From Zobellia barbeyronii (GTDB lineage Bacteria; Bacteroidota; Bacteroidia; Flavobacteriales; Flavobacteriaceae): 64,000 nucleotides of DNA. The DNA is taken from contig NZ_JACATN010000001.1 in assembly GCF_018603515.1 (NCBI RefSeq), forward strand, positions 992,001 through 1,056,000, in the 5' to 3' direction. The translations under genes and the position numbers were made by a program. Below the pieces are notes generated by a model that ran no database searches, was not told the DNA's origin, and worked only from the letters and a program-made list of their open reading frames with translations. Below, piece after piece: positions 1-9,016 of the stretch (its first letter is position 1; each line of letters opens with the position of its first letter).

Positions 1-2180
1 CAACGGTAACCGTTCAAAGCAAGATAAACGCGTTCTTTTTTGTGTTTGGAAGCTACAATTCTACTCACCCAAAGATTCGTATCTTTTTGAACTTTCTTAA
101 GAGTTTCAAATTGAGACAGATCAATATTCTTAGAAATGTTTTCCCAATGAGCCCCTCCATCTTTGGAAATATTTACGAGGCCATCATCACTACCCGTATA
201 TAATAAACCAAAGGTAAATGGAGATTCTGATAGGGTTGTTAGTGTTCCGTAAGCTACGTTGCCTTTTTGCCCGCCATAAGTTAGGTCTGGAGAAATGACT
301 TCCCAATCATCACCTTGGTTCATGGAACGGTGTAGTTTATTACCACCTAAATACAGAATATCTTGGTTATGCGGGGACAATAGAATAGGTGTCTGCCAAT
401 TGAATCTATATGGATCTTCCCCTAACTCATGTTTCGGTTGAATGTAATATCGCTTCCCCGTGTTTTTGTCAATGCGATAATAGTTTCCAAATTGATACCC
501 TGTATAGACGGTATTATGATTACGATTATCTATTTCTATTTGCATTCCGTCACCGCCCATTAATGATTTCCATGGGTAATCGCCAGTTTGGTGCCATTTA
601 CTATTTTCTTCGGCATTATGAGGTCCTTCCCAAACGCCATTGTCTTGAAGACCTCCATAGACATGATACGGTTCTTGGTTATCTACATTTATAGCATAAA
701 ACTGACCAACGGTAGGCGAGTTGTTTTTAATCCAGTTGGCACCGTCGTCATAAGAGATGTTGACTCCACCGTCATTTCCATTTATTAAATGACCTGGCAT
801 TTTTGAATTTACCCATAACGCATGATGGTCTGCATGAACGTTGTCTCCATTTATAGAAGTATAGGTTTTACCGCCATCTGCTGATTTAATAATAGGTACA
901 CCACCTAAGTATATTTTATTTACATCATTGGGGTCTACTCGTATTTCGCCAAAATAATAACCATAACTATAGAGTAAACCATCAATATAATTTTGATTTT
1001 GTTTTTGCCATGTTTTGCCACCATCGTTACTTCGGTAAACTTCGGCTCCAATAACCGGAGTATTGAATAATGAGGTATTTGCATTCTCTAGATATTTGGT
1101 AATATCAATGGGTTTGGCCACACCACTGCGTATCATTTGCTTTATATTTTCGGCACGATACTTTTCTTGAAAATTATTGGTTTTGAGAAAAGCATTAAGC
1201 TTCTTGTCATTAAGTTTAAGAAAATCAGCTTCGGACATCGCTTTAAAATCTTCTTTTGATAATTCATTGGATTTCTCTTCGGGCTCTTCAATTTTCTCAC
1301 GATGCTCTTGATTATCAAGAAGAGCATATACGGTATTTTCATCAAAGACAGCTAAACCAATTCTGCCTACACCATAACCAGTAGGGAAACCACTTCCATC
1401 ATTAGATATTTTCTTCCAAGAACCTCCTCCGTCCGTACTCTTATAGATGCCAGAGTCATTCCCATTGCCTAGAAAATCCCATGCTTTTCTATCCTTCTCC
1501 CAAGCCGCAGCATATAGTATATTAAAGTTTTCAGGAGCTTGAGCAACATCAATTATTCCAGCGGTATCGCTAATAAACAAGGTTTTTTTCCAAGTTTTTC
1601 CACCATCAATTGTTTTGTAGATGCCCCGTTCAGTATTCGCAGAATATAGATGTCCTGTTATACCTATTACTACTTCATTGGGATTATCATTGTTTATAAG
1701 GATGCGACCAATATGGTGTGAATCTTGTAACCCCATATTCTGCCAAGTTCTGCCATGGTCGGTAGATTTTAAAATACCGATGCCTGCATATGAAGATCTA
1801 GAGGCATTATTTTCTCCGGTACCAACCCAAATAGTGCCCGTTTTCCAATGCACAGCTATATCTCCAATATTCTGCGTTTCTGAACTATCCATAATTGGAG
1901 TGAGTGAGGTTCCGTTGTTATTGGTGTACCATAATCCTCCACTGGCGTAGGCTACGTAAAATTCAATTGGGTTATCTGGGTTGACATCTAAATCCACAAC
2001 TCTTCCGCTCATTACCGAGGGACCAATACTTTTAAACTTTAGATGCTTGACCAAAGACTTTGTGGTCATCTGTTCTTTAAGTTGAAGCGCCCTTTGAATG
2101 TCCAATTGAGATGTAGATTCTATTTGACCAAAGGCAATTAAACAAAAAAGCAAAAGGCAAGGAAGGATAAAAGATTTCAT
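1..2180 (-). CDS. Sortilin/BNR-repeat beta-propeller exported protein (C-terminus cut off)
   Basis: The reading frame starts at ATG 2180 and stays open to the left edge, so about 726 N-terminal residues are visible and the C-terminus is missing. A signal peptide (MKSFILPCLLLFCLIAFGQ) is followed by repeated Asp-box-like motifs such as STDGGGSWK, SNDGGKTWQ, SADGGKTY and SKDGGAHWE, each after a YVGT-type strand. This is the arrangement of the large VPS10/sortilin-like, BNR/WD40-like propeller family, which in Bacteroidota is secreted or surface-exposed and of unknown substrate. A charged helical insertion (roughly residues 270-325, rich in E, K and D) interrupts the propeller between two repeats. 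It is divergent from pepP. The family call is secure; the function is unknown. Confidence 0.85.
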   Translation of the reverse strand, partial: MKSFILPCLLLFCLIAFGQIESTSQLDIQRALQLKEQMTTKSLVKHLKFKSIGPSVMSGRVVDLDVNPDNPIEFYVAYASGGLWYTNNNGTSLTPIMDSSETQNIGDIAVHWKTGTIWVGTGENNASRSSYAGIGILKSTDHGRTWQNMGLQDSHHIGRILINNDNPNEVVIGITGHLYSANTERGIYKTIDGGKTWKKTLFISDTAGIIDVAQAPENFNILYAAAWEKDRKAWDFLGNGNDSGIYKSTDGGGSWKKISNDGSGFPTGYGVGRIGLAVFDENTVYALLDNQEHREKIEEPEEKSNELSKEDFKAMSEADFLKLNDKKLNAFLKTNNFQEKYRAENIKQMIRSGVAKPIDITKYLENANTSLFNTPVIGAEVYRSNDGGKTWQKQNQNYIDGLLYSYGYYFGEIRVDPNDVNKIYLGGVPIIKSADGGKTYTSINGDNVHADHHALWVNSKMPGHLINGNDGGVNISYDDGANWIKNNSPTVGQFYAINVDNQEPYHVYGGLQDNGVWEGPHNAEENSKWHQTGDYPWKSLMGGDGMQIEIDNRNHNTVYTGYQFGNYYRIDKNTGKRYYIQPKHELGEDPYRFNWQTPILLSPHNQDILYLGGNKLHRSMNQGDDWEVISPDLTYGGQKGNVAYGTLTTLSESPFTFGLLYTGSDDGLVNISKDGGAHWENISKNIDLSQFETLKKVQKDTNLWVSRIVASKHKKERVYLALNGYR

Positions 2181-2243
2181 GAAAATCGGTTTACTTTGTA
2201 AATGAAAGTTAGCAAAACTGAATTATAATTTATGGGCAACAGC

Positions 2244-2275
2244 CTGTAAATTACAGATTAAACTTACAGTTTAAT
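2244..2275. promoter_or_regulatory. Two abutting palindromes, possible operator
   Basis: Two inverted repeats sit back to back: 6-bp arms CTGTAA/TTACAG with a 1-nt centre, then 8-bp arms ATTAAACT/AGTTTAAT with a 3-nt centre. They lie 64-95 bp upstream of the propeller gene start. The symmetry is seen directly; a role as a repressor or activator site is inference. Confidence 0.35.
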
Positions 2276-2478
2276 GGCAATAAGAGAACAGTTGACGTGA
2301 AAAGAGTTAATAATGGCGGATTATATTGTGACTTAACTTAAAATTTTGTTAATTTATTTATATGAAAAACTGTAAAGCATCTTTATAAACTAAGATGTTG
2401 TACTAAAAAAGACATTGTTCGTTCATAATTTTAAAAGGTGCGAACACTTTACAAGTAACATAACCAACTTTAATTAGA

Positions 2479-2510
2479 GACCCCAAAGGTTTTAACAAAC
2501 CTTTGGGGTC
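2479..2510. terminator. Perfect 14-bp stem-loop without a T tract
   Basis: GACCCCAAAGGTTT (2479-2492) pairs perfectly with AAACCTTTGGGGTC (2497-2510) around a 4-nt TAAC loop. There is no run of T on either side, so it is not a standard intrinsic terminator. It lies about 55 bp upstream of the likely pepP start and could sit in the pepP leader or end a short transcript. Confidence 0.4.
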
Positions 2511-2564
2511 TTACCATTTGTGGGTTGTCGTAAATCATTAATTTTGATGAAATTCAAGATTGAT

Positions 2565-3857
2565 ATGAAGTACGAGCAAATCAAGAGCAGTCTATTTATA
2601 AAAAATAGAAAGAAATTTATGGCAGCGATGCAGCCAAAAAGCATTGCGGTCTTCAATTCTAATGATATTTACCCCATAGGGGCAGACAGTACGTTACCTT
2701 TTGAACAACATAGGGACTTATTCTATTTAAGTGGTGCCGATCAGGAGGAAACCATTCTCATATTATTTCCGGATGCGTTAGCAAAAAAGCATCGCGAAGT
2801 ATTGTTCGTAAGGGAAACCAATGACCATATTGCAGTTTGGGAAGGAGAAAAACTAACCAAAGAGAAAGCAACTGAAGTTTCAGGTATTGAGACAGTCTAC
2901 TGGTTACAGGATTTTAATAAGGTTTTCTTCGACTTGATGACAGAGGCGGAAACTATCTACTTCAATACAAATGAGCATTACAGACAGGCAGTTGAAACGC
3001 AAACACGTGAAGACCGTTTTATAATAGATTGTAAGCATAAATTCCCTGCACATAAAGTAGCGAAGAGCAATCCAATTTTACAAAAGATACGAGGTGTAAA
3101 AGAGCCCGAAGAGATAGAGTTAATGCAAACGGCTTGTGATATTACCGATAAGGGATTCCGTCGTGTACTAAGTTTTACAAAACCCGGTGTTTGGGAATAT
3201 GAAATAGAGGCGGAGTTAATGCACGAATTCATTAGCAACCGCTCTAAAGGTTTTGCGTACTCACCTATTATCGCATCCGGCAATAACGCCAATGTATTGC
3301 ATTATGTTGAAAACAACCAACAGTGTAAAAGCGGTGATTTAATTTTGATGGATACCGCTGCGGAATACGCGAATTACTCATCTGACTTAACTAGGACTAT
3401 TCCCGTAAACGGAAAATTTACTCCTAGACAAAAAGAAGTTTACGAAGCTGTTCTTCGCGTGAAAAACGAAGCGACTAAAATGCTAGTACCAGGTACAATC
3501 TGGGCAGACTATCACGTAGAATGCGGAAAGCTAATGACTTCGGAACTGTTAGGTCTGGGCTTGTTGGATAAAGCCGATGTTCAAAACGAAAGAAAAGATT
3601 GGCCAGCCTATAAAAAGTACTTTATGCATGGTACTAGTCACCATATTGGATTAAATACCCACGATTACGGAGAATTGAAGAAAGCAATGGAGGCTAATAT
3701 GGTCTTCACAGTTGAACCGGGAATCTATATTCCGGAAGAAAAAATGGGCATTCGCATAGAAGATGATGTGGTTATTCAAGCAAAAGGAGAACCGTTTAAT
3801 TTGATGGCAAATATCCCAATTGAAGTTGAAGAAATAGAACAGCTAATGAATAAGTAG
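2565..3857 (+). CDS. pepP: Xaa-Pro aminopeptidase (M24B)
   Basis: Cytoplasmic metallopeptidase that removes an N-terminal residue preceding proline. The creatinase-type N-terminal domain (YPIGADSTLPFEQHRDLFYLSG) is followed by the pita-bread catalytic domain. The dinuclear metal ligands are recognisable: two Asp in DTAAEYANYSSDLTRT, His in HGTSHHIGLNTHD, Glu in TVEPGIYIPEE and Glu in IRIEDDVV. I chose ATG 2565 (MKYEQIKSS, 430 aa) rather than an in-frame GTG at 2520, because the extra 15 residues overlap the sequence just after the 2479-2510 hairpin and look non-coding. It is followed by aqpZ, which has its own promoter. Confidence 0.93.
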   Translation: MKYEQIKSSLFIKNRKKFMAAMQPKSIAVFNSNDIYPIGADSTLPFEQHRDLFYLSGADQEETILILFPDALAKKHREVLFVRETNDHIAVWEGEKLTKEKATEVSGIETVYWLQDFNKVFFDLMTEAETIYFNTNEHYRQAVETQTREDRFIIDCKHKFPAHKVAKSNPILQKIRGVKEPEEIELMQTACDITDKGFRRVLSFTKPGVWEYEIEAELMHEFISNRSKGFAYSPIIASGNNANVLHYVENNQQCKSGDLILMDTAAEYANYSSDLTRTIPVNGKFTPRQKEVYEAVLRVKNEATKMLVPGTIWADYHVECGKLMTSELLGLGLLDKADVQNERKDWPAYKKYFMHGTSHHIGLNTHDYGELKKAMEANMVFTVEPGIYIPEEKMGIRIEDDVVIQAKGEPFNLMANIPIEVEEIEQLMNK

Positions 3858-3904
3858 GTAGTTACCTACAAAATAAACCTTAAAATTTTGCTACCTTACG
3901 GATA

Positions 3905-3912
3905 TACATTTG
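3905..3912 (+). promoter_or_regulatory. Flavobacterial -7 box for aqpZ
   Basis: TACATTTG matches the Bacteroidota -7 consensus TAnnTTTG exactly. It lies 26 bp before the aqpZ ATG, with a TTTG 14 bp upstream (3887-3890) as a rather close -33 element. Confidence 0.55.
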
Positions 3913-3938
3913 TATAACCATTAACTAAATATTTCAAA

Positions 3939-4628
3939 ATGAAGAAATTAGTAGCAGAATTTATTGGTACCCTTTGGCTAGTTCTAGGGGGTTGTGGAAG
4001 CGCGGTATTAGCTGCAGGCTTCCCAGAATTAGGAATTGGCTTCGTAGGCGTGGCCCTCGCATTTGGTCTAACAGTTATTACTATGGCCTATGCCATTGGT
4101 CATATTTCTGGTTGTCATTTAAACCCCGCAGTATCTATTGGTCTTTGGGTTGGTGGCCGTTTTGATGGCAAGGAATTGGTTCCTTATATTATAGCTCAAG
4201 TTTTAGGAGGTATAGCCGGTGCAGGTATTTTGTATGTCATTGCTTCTGGTCAACCAGGATTTGAATTAGGAGGCTTCGCAGCTAACGGTTATGGTGAACA
4301 CTCGCCAGGCGGCTATAGTATGATGGCGGCATTGGTTTGTGAATTAGTTATGACCTTTATCTTTTTGTTTGTAATTCTTGGGTCTACATACACTAAGGCA
4401 CCAGGAGGTTTTGCTGGTGTGGCCATAGGTCTTTGTTTAACTTTAATACACTTAATTAGTATTCCGGTAACAAATACTTCTGTTAACCCAGCTCGTAGTA
4501 CTAGTCAAGCTTTATTTGTTGGCGATTGGGCATTAGGAGAATTATGGTTGTTTTGGGCAGCACCAATTGCAGGAGCTGTTTTGGCAGGACTTGTGTACAA
4601 AGCATTATCCCCAGAAATAGTAGAATAA
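3939..4628 (+). CDS. aqpZ: Aquaporin Z, water channel
   Basis: Inner-membrane water channel of the MIP family. At 229 aa it has the normal AqpZ length. Both NPA boxes are present at residues 62-64 (HLNPAVS) and 183-185 (SVNPARS). The selectivity-filter positions F43, H171, T180 and R186 match the F/H/T/R set of E. coli AqpZ, which indicates a water-selective pore rather than a glycerol facilitator. It is a single gene with its own TAnnTTTG box and is convergent with the carrier gene downstream. Both family and subfamily are well supported. Confidence 0.95.
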   Translation: MKKLVAEFIGTLWLVLGGCGSAVLAAGFPELGIGFVGVALAFGLTVITMAYAIGHISGCHLNPAVSIGLWVGGRFDGKELVPYIIAQVLGGIAGAGILYVIASGQPGFELGGFAANGYGEHSPGGYSMMAALVCELVMTFIFLFVILGSTYTKAPGGFAGVAIGLCLTLIHLISIPVTNTSVNPARSTSQALFVGDWALGELWLFWAAPIAGAVLAGLVYKALSPEIVE

Positions 4629-4660
4629 TTTTTTAAATGGATTAGCTGGCAGAGGTAGTT

Positions 4661-5947
4661 TTAGGATTTCTTTTTATGAAGCAAATTAGTGATTATAAAA
4701 ACTATTCCTGCCGGCAATACCCATCCTAAGCTATAAGGACTTAATGGAATAAAAAATTGAACATTAGATAGCGTCTCGGTAAAACCGATGCTTCCTAAGA
4801 AATCAGGTATGCTAAAAATAATGGTGGTGATAACCACAGCTCTGAACACTTTTTCAGAAGCATACTTATCCGGTACGATATTCAGAAGAATAAGTACAAT
4901 CGTAATCGGGTAAATAAACATTAGAGCGGGCAGGGCTACAGCAATAATGTACCCCACGTTAAATTGCCCCATCACTATCCCTAAAATACAACCCAATATA
5001 GCTGTAGTTAAATATACAGGTTGGGAATCATGAAATCTATATTTTATAAAATCTGCCGTGCCGGTTACTATACCCACAGCGGTAGTAAAGCACGCAAGGC
5101 TTACCAAAATACTTAAGAATAGATTAGCCGTTCCTCCCAATGTTTTTGTGCTAATACCACTAAGTAAGGCTGTTCGTGAAATGTCTGCAGTAAACTCACC
5201 GTGCATAATTGCACCGGTAACAATAAGTCCGGCATAAATAAGAAAGAGGCTAAGACCCGCTAACCAACCAGAGCGTCGTATTAAAATCTTTTTTTCCTCG
5301 TACGTAGCCTCCTTTTTCTTCAGATTGATCGAAATAATAATTACACCACCTACTACAACAGCACCAATGGCATCAAAAGTCTGATAGCCTTCAAGAATAC
5401 CTTCTGATAACGGATTGTGAAATACGGTTTCGCTAAAAGTAAAATCATAAGAAAATAGTGCCGTACCTATTATAAGGAACAAAATAAGAATAATAGCGGG
5501 TGTCAAAAGCTTTCCGAGAATATTCAGAATCTGCGAACGGTTGATGACGAATACGAATACCAGGGAGAAATATATAATACTAGTGAGCAGAGGCGGCGAA
5601 TCAAAAAATGGTTGGATTGCCATTTCATGAGTAACCGCTGCTGTCCTTGGAGAAGGTAAGCTAATTGATATGGCATAAATAAGTAAAGAATAGACAAGAC
5701 TAAACGTGGGTGAAACCTTTTTTCCAAAATCGAATATGGTGCCCTGGAGTTTGGCGTGTGCCATAATACCCATTATAGGAATAAGTACAGCCGATGCGCA
5801 GAAACCCAATGTAACGAGCCACCACATGTCACCAGACTTGTTACCTAGTAATGGAGGTAGTATAAGGTTACCTGCTCCAAAGAATAAGGAGAACAGGGCA
5901 AAAGCAGTAACTAAGACTTCTCTGGTTTCCTTTTTTAGGATAAACAT
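4661..5947 (-). CDS. brnQ: Branched-chain amino acid carrier, LIVCS family
   Basis: A 428-aa polytopic inner-membrane protein of the BrnQ family, which imports leucine, isoleucine and valine with sodium or protons. The N-terminus (LFSLFFGAGNLILPPLLG) carries the family hallmark FFGAGNLI-PP, and about twelve hydrophobic segments follow. It is convergent with aqpZ (32-bp gap). Upstream lies a 379-bp region containing several TTCATCGA motifs. No TAnnTTTG box was seen, so expression may depend on an activator. Family call is firm; the exact substrate is inferred. Confidence 0.93.
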   Translation of the reverse strand: MFILKKETREVLVTAFALFSLFFGAGNLILPPLLGNKSGDMWWLVTLGFCASAVLIPIMGIMAHAKLQGTIFDFGKKVSPTFSLVYSLLIYAISISLPSPRTAAVTHEMAIQPFFDSPPLLTSIIYFSLVFVFVINRSQILNILGKLLTPAIILILFLIIGTALFSYDFTFSETVFHNPLSEGILEGYQTFDAIGAVVVGGVIIISINLKKKEATYEEKKILIRRSGWLAGLSLFLIYAGLIVTGAIMHGEFTADISRTALLSGISTKTLGGTANLFLSILVSLACFTTAVGIVTGTADFIKYRFHDSQPVYLTTAILGCILGIVMGQFNVGYIIAVALPALMFIYPITIVLILLNIVPDKYASEKVFRAVVITTIIFSIPDFLGSIGFTETLSNVQFFIPLSPYSLGWVLPAGIVFIITNLLHKKKS

Positions 5948-6326
5948 GGTTTAATAATATTAATGGAAATTAGTTCTACCTATCTATATGGTTTCTGTAC
6001 TTCATCGAAAAAAAGGGAGGTTATTCATCCAGATCGATGAACGGCAACCCAAAAATGCACATGTTATTCTTATTGAGAGAAAACCGCGGCAAGATACCGT
6101 AAATTCAATTGATAACAAATGATGGGAAAGACCGATTTAAAAGTGTTGTTCATCGAATAAAATGTATTTCATCGAAAAAACAGGACAATGATAGAAGGGC
6201 ATCCAATAAACAAAGATACGATGGCGTTCAAGTAAAAGAGTGAATAAAAACATTCTAAACATCAGACCCAAATTTTTGCAATAAGCGGTTTCCCAAAGAC
6301 CGATTATGCGTTTTAAACCTACAACC
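5948..6326. other. Intergenic region with four TTCATCGA/TCGATGAA motifs
   Basis: No gene was found. The octamer TTCATCGA occurs at 6001-6008, 6149-6156 and 6168-6175, and its reverse complement at 6034-6041 (inside TCGATGAACGG, 6034-6044). Two copies continue as TTCATCGAAAAAA. The region separates divergent brnQ and the small CxxC gene, so it could control either. Confidence 0.5.
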
Positions 6327-6545
6327 ATGAAGAAGTTTTTTTGCAGTTTATTCGGACATCACTACACAGTATCTAAAAAAGTTACCCTCCACATCAAAGA
6401 GTATAAATGTATTCATTGTCAAAAGCAAGTGACAACAGATGTAAGTGGAAACCTTTCAACCTTGACTCCAGAACTGCAGGATATAAATAAAACACTAGAA
6501 AATATATTTCAGAAGAGACATAGGGCAGCAGAGCATGCCGCCTAA
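6327..6545 (+). CDS. Small conserved CxxC protein
   Basis: A 72-aa protein if translation begins at ATG 6327 (MKKFFCSLFGHHY); an in-frame ATG at 6306 would add seven residues. The pattern C-x4-H-H followed by YKCIHCQK gives a Cys/His set resembling the small zinc-ribbon proteins of the DUF1660 kind, with a polar helical tail (LTPELQDINKTLENIFQ). No signal peptide or membrane segment is seen. It stands alone between brnQ and the hydrolase gene. Metal binding is inferred from the spacing of the residues; the function is unknown. Confidence 0.6.
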   Translation: MKKFFCSLFGHHYTVSKKVTLHIKEYKCIHCQKQVTTDVSGNLSTLTPELQDINKTLENIFQKRHRAAEHAA

Positions 6546-6729
6546 CTATGCTTTGGCACCGAAATTCTGAGCCGTTAAAGGTCTTGGAATTTTAAACTTA
6601 TTTCCGGAAATTTAGGAAACAACCTCGTTCTCCACTGTCGTTCGCCCCACAACAGTATTAGTTAGGTATGTCCTTTGTTTTCGGGAATTTTTTGTTTTTC
6701 TACTTCCGAAAAACATATTTAAGTATTTG

Positions 6730-7779
6730 TTATTCAGTATATTGAACATTATTTTCTTCTATTTTTTTCAGAATTTTAGCACTGATTAGGTCTATTTCTG
6801 CATCGGGTAAATCATGCCCCATATTATCTACCCATAAACTATCTACATTCGGAATAACCGCCGCCATTTTTTTACCGTGTTCAAAAGGTATAACAGGATC
6901 TTGTTTTCCGTGAATTACTAATACCGGTATTTTTAGTTTTGAAAGTTGGTCATATCTGGGTTTAGCCGATTCCATTGCTTTTTGGTGTTGTCTACCAGCT
7001 ATAAAATGATACCCATCCCGTTTCTTTAAGTTGTATAGGGCTGCTTCTGCAAGAGGTTTGCTTGCAATATCTCCCGTGGCTTTACCCATCAAAATTCTCT
7101 TATGTACAAACTGTAGTTTAATTTGACTTTTCTTTCCTCCAAAAATCCCGTATTTAATTACCGCACTTATCATTTGTGGTAAGACTTCCGGTGAAGGAGT
7201 TGGTAAAGAGGAATCAAAAATATCTGCCGATGACATAATGGAAGTAAGGCTTTCGAATCGCTCTTCATGTTCAATTGTAGCAAGCTGTGAAATCATGCCT
7301 CCCATAGAAACACCTATGATGTGGGCTTTCTCAATATTTAAACTGTCAAGAATTGCAATAGGGTCATTTGCCATATTGGCAAGCGTATACGCTTTATCCG
7401 TCTTTTTAAGACGTTGGGTCAAACCCGTGCCTCTATGATCGTATCGTATTACTTCGTAACCGGCATCCGTAAATTTTGAAATGAAATCTGGTGGCCAACT
7501 CAGGGCATCATTGGCTGCGCCCATTACTAAAACAATAGCACCTTTTTTAGATGTTTTAGGTGGAATACGCTCGTACCAAACTTTCCAGCCATTGGAAATG
7601 GCAAACCCGGTTTTGCCCGTTACCATTTCGGGTATGGGCTCGTGCATTACCGTTTTGATAAGTAATTCCGTTTTGTCGGATAGTTTAGGTACTGATGCAC
7701 AAGCATAAAAGAGAAGGGAAATTATAGCAAAAACTGTTAATCGCAAAGCTACTTTTCTTCCTCTTTTATGCTTTTCCAT
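6730..7779 (-). CDS. Alpha/beta hydrolase lipoprotein
   Basis: A 349-aa alpha/beta-hydrolase exported as a lipoprotein: a basic N-terminus and hydrophobic stretch end in the lipobox LFYAC with Cys27. The nucleophile elbow GVSMGG puts the catalytic Ser at about 158. The acid is in HGKQDPVIP and the base in NMGHDLP, so the triad is complete. An oxyanion-region motif (VLVMGAANDALSWPP) resembles the HG-type loop of esterases. It lies 11 bp downstream of thiL on the same strand and is probably co-transcribed. The substrate cannot be told from sequence. Confidence 0.85.
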   Translation of the reverse strand: MEKHKRGRKVALRLTVFAIISLLFYACASVPKLSDKTELLIKTVMHEPIPEMVTGKTGFAISNGWKVWYERIPPKTSKKGAIVLVMGAANDALSWPPDFISKFTDAGYEVIRYDHRGTGLTQRLKKTDKAYTLANMANDPIAILDSLNIEKAHIIGVSMGGMISQLATIEHEERFESLTSIMSSADIFDSSLPTPSPEVLPQMISAVIKYGIFGGKKSQIKLQFVHKRILMGKATGDIASKPLAEAALYNLKKRDGYHFIAGRQHQKAMESAKPRYDQLSKLKIPVLVIHGKQDPVIPFEHGKKMAAVIPNVDSLWVDNMGHDLPDAEIDLISAKILKKIEENNVQYTE

Positions 7780-7790
7780 ATCAAAAAAAA

Positions 7791-8840
7791 CTAGTTGTCC
7801 GAATTGAAAGAATTCCAGCCTTGAGCGGTTAGTTCTATTTTGGTATTACCTCTTGTAACCAAATAGGCACCTTCCCTTTCGTCTGTCATGTGGCCTATTA
7901 CGGTTAAACTAGGGTTTCCTTTTATTTTATCAAAATCGTTTTGTGAAATGGTAAAAAGAAGCTCGTAATCCTCTCCTCCACTAAGAGCAACCATAGTACT
8001 GTCTACATTAAACTCCTCACAAGCCGAAATTACTGTTGGGTCTAAAGGAATTTTCTCCTCAAATAAATTACACCCTACTTTACTGCTTTTACATAGGTGA
8101 AGAATTTCCGAAGAAAGTCCGTCACTTATATCTATCATAGAAGTAGGCAAGACTTCCATCTCTTTCAAAAGTTCAACAATATCTTTTCTTGCCTCCGGCT
8201 TCAATTGTCTTTCAACAATATATGAATATGGAGAAAGATCGGGCTGGTTGTTCGGGTTCACCTTAAAAACTTCTTTTTCTCGGTCTAAAACCTGTAAGCC
8301 CATATAAGCCGCACCTAAATCACCACTTACAACAAGCAGGTCGTTTGGCTTAGCGCCACTACGATACGTAATTTCTTCTTCTTTTGCCTCGCCAATTGCT
8401 GTAATACTAATAAGCATTCCTGAAGTTGATGAGGTGGTATCTCCACCAATAAGATCTACATTAAAAACCTTTGCAGCAAGGGCAATACCTGCATAAAGTT
8501 CTTCTAATGCTTCTAAAGGAAAACGGTTGGAAACAGCCAATGAAACCGTAATTGAAGTTGCGGTTGCATTCATGGCATATACATCAGAAAGGTTTACCAT
8601 TACTGCCTTGTAACCCAAATGCTTTAAGGGCATATAGCTGAGGTCAAAGTGTACACCTTCTATTAGTAAATCTGTGGTTAGTACAGTTTTTTCTGTATGA
8701 TCAAATACAGCGGCATCATCCCCAATACCTTTTATGGTTGATGTATGTTTTATTTCGAAATTTTCTGTCAAATGGTCAATGAGTCCAAATTCGCCCAATT
8801 TTTCCAGAGACGTACGTTCTTGGTTTTTATCTTCTAGCAT
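7791..8840 (-). CDS. thiL: Thiamine-monophosphate kinase
   Basis: Cytoplasmic enzyme that phosphorylates thiamine monophosphate to thiamine diphosphate, the last step of cofactor synthesis. The 349-aa AIRS/PurM-like fold shows the N-terminal metal-binding GIGDDAAVF (Asp41-Asp42), TTDLLIEGVHF (55-65), GGDTTSS and the C-terminal ALSGGEDYELLFT, all typical of ThiL. No other thiamine genes are near. A TAnnTTTG box ends only four bases before the ATG, so the transcript may be leaderless. It is followed within 11 bp by the hydrolase gene. Confidence 0.95.
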   Translation of the reverse strand: MLEDKNQERTSLEKLGEFGLIDHLTENFEIKHTSTIKGIGDDAAVFDHTEKTVLTTDLLIEGVHFDLSYMPLKHLGYKAVMVNLSDVYAMNATATSITVSLAVSNRFPLEALEELYAGIALAAKVFNVDLIGGDTTSSTSGMLISITAIGEAKEEEITYRSGAKPNDLLVVSGDLGAAYMGLQVLDREKEVFKVNPNNQPDLSPYSYIVERQLKPEARKDIVELLKEMEVLPTSMIDISDGLSSEILHLCKSSKVGCNLFEEKIPLDPTVISACEEFNVDSTMVALSGGEDYELLFTISQNDFDKIKGNPSLTVIGHMTDEREGAYLVTRGNTKIELTAQGWNSFNSDN

Positions 8841-8844
8841 TTTG

Positions 8845-8852
8845 CAAAAGTA
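8845..8852 (-). promoter_or_regulatory. TAnnTTTG box directly before thiL
   Basis: On the minus strand TACTTTTG is followed by CAAA and then the thiL ATG. If this is the real -7 box, transcription starts at or within a few bases of the start codon. Confidence 0.4.
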
Positions 8853-9016
8853 AGAATGATAATCCTTATAGCCCTAGTTTTCTGCTAATAGCGTTCAATA
8901 TTAATGTAATTAAGCCTTAAGCGGATTTGGGGTTGGTTTTTTATTTGAGAGAAGATGTTAATGGAAAAATGAGGTTTACTTTTTAGGGTGTTTGCTTTGA
9001 GTAATTAGGAAAGTTA

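Larger units (their letters stand above)
2181..2564. other. Intergenic region with two adjacent palindromes and a 14-bp hairpin
   Basis: No gene is seen between the divergent propeller gene and pepP. The region holds a CTGTAA-a-TTACAG palindrome (2244-2256), directly followed by ATTAAACT-tac-AGTTTAAT (2257-2275), and a long hairpin at 2479-2510. These are listed separately. No clean TAnnTTTG box was found for either flanking gene; TAACTTTC upstream of the propeller gene is a one-mismatch candidate. Confidence 0.5.

Noticed and set aside
410-1950. Short ORFs on both strands within 1-2180
   Set aside because: They are shadows of the long propeller gene, whose continuous minus-strand frame with Asp-box repeats explains the region.
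3854-3869. GTAGGTA/TACCTAC hairpin at the pepP stop
   Set aside because: A 7-bp stem with only a 2-nt loop and no T tract; too weak to call a terminator.
6680-6720. Imperfect TTTTCGGGAA/TTCCGAAAA pairing downstream of the hydrolase gene
   Set aside because: Bulged stem with a long loop; it could be a weak terminator but is not distinguishable from chance.
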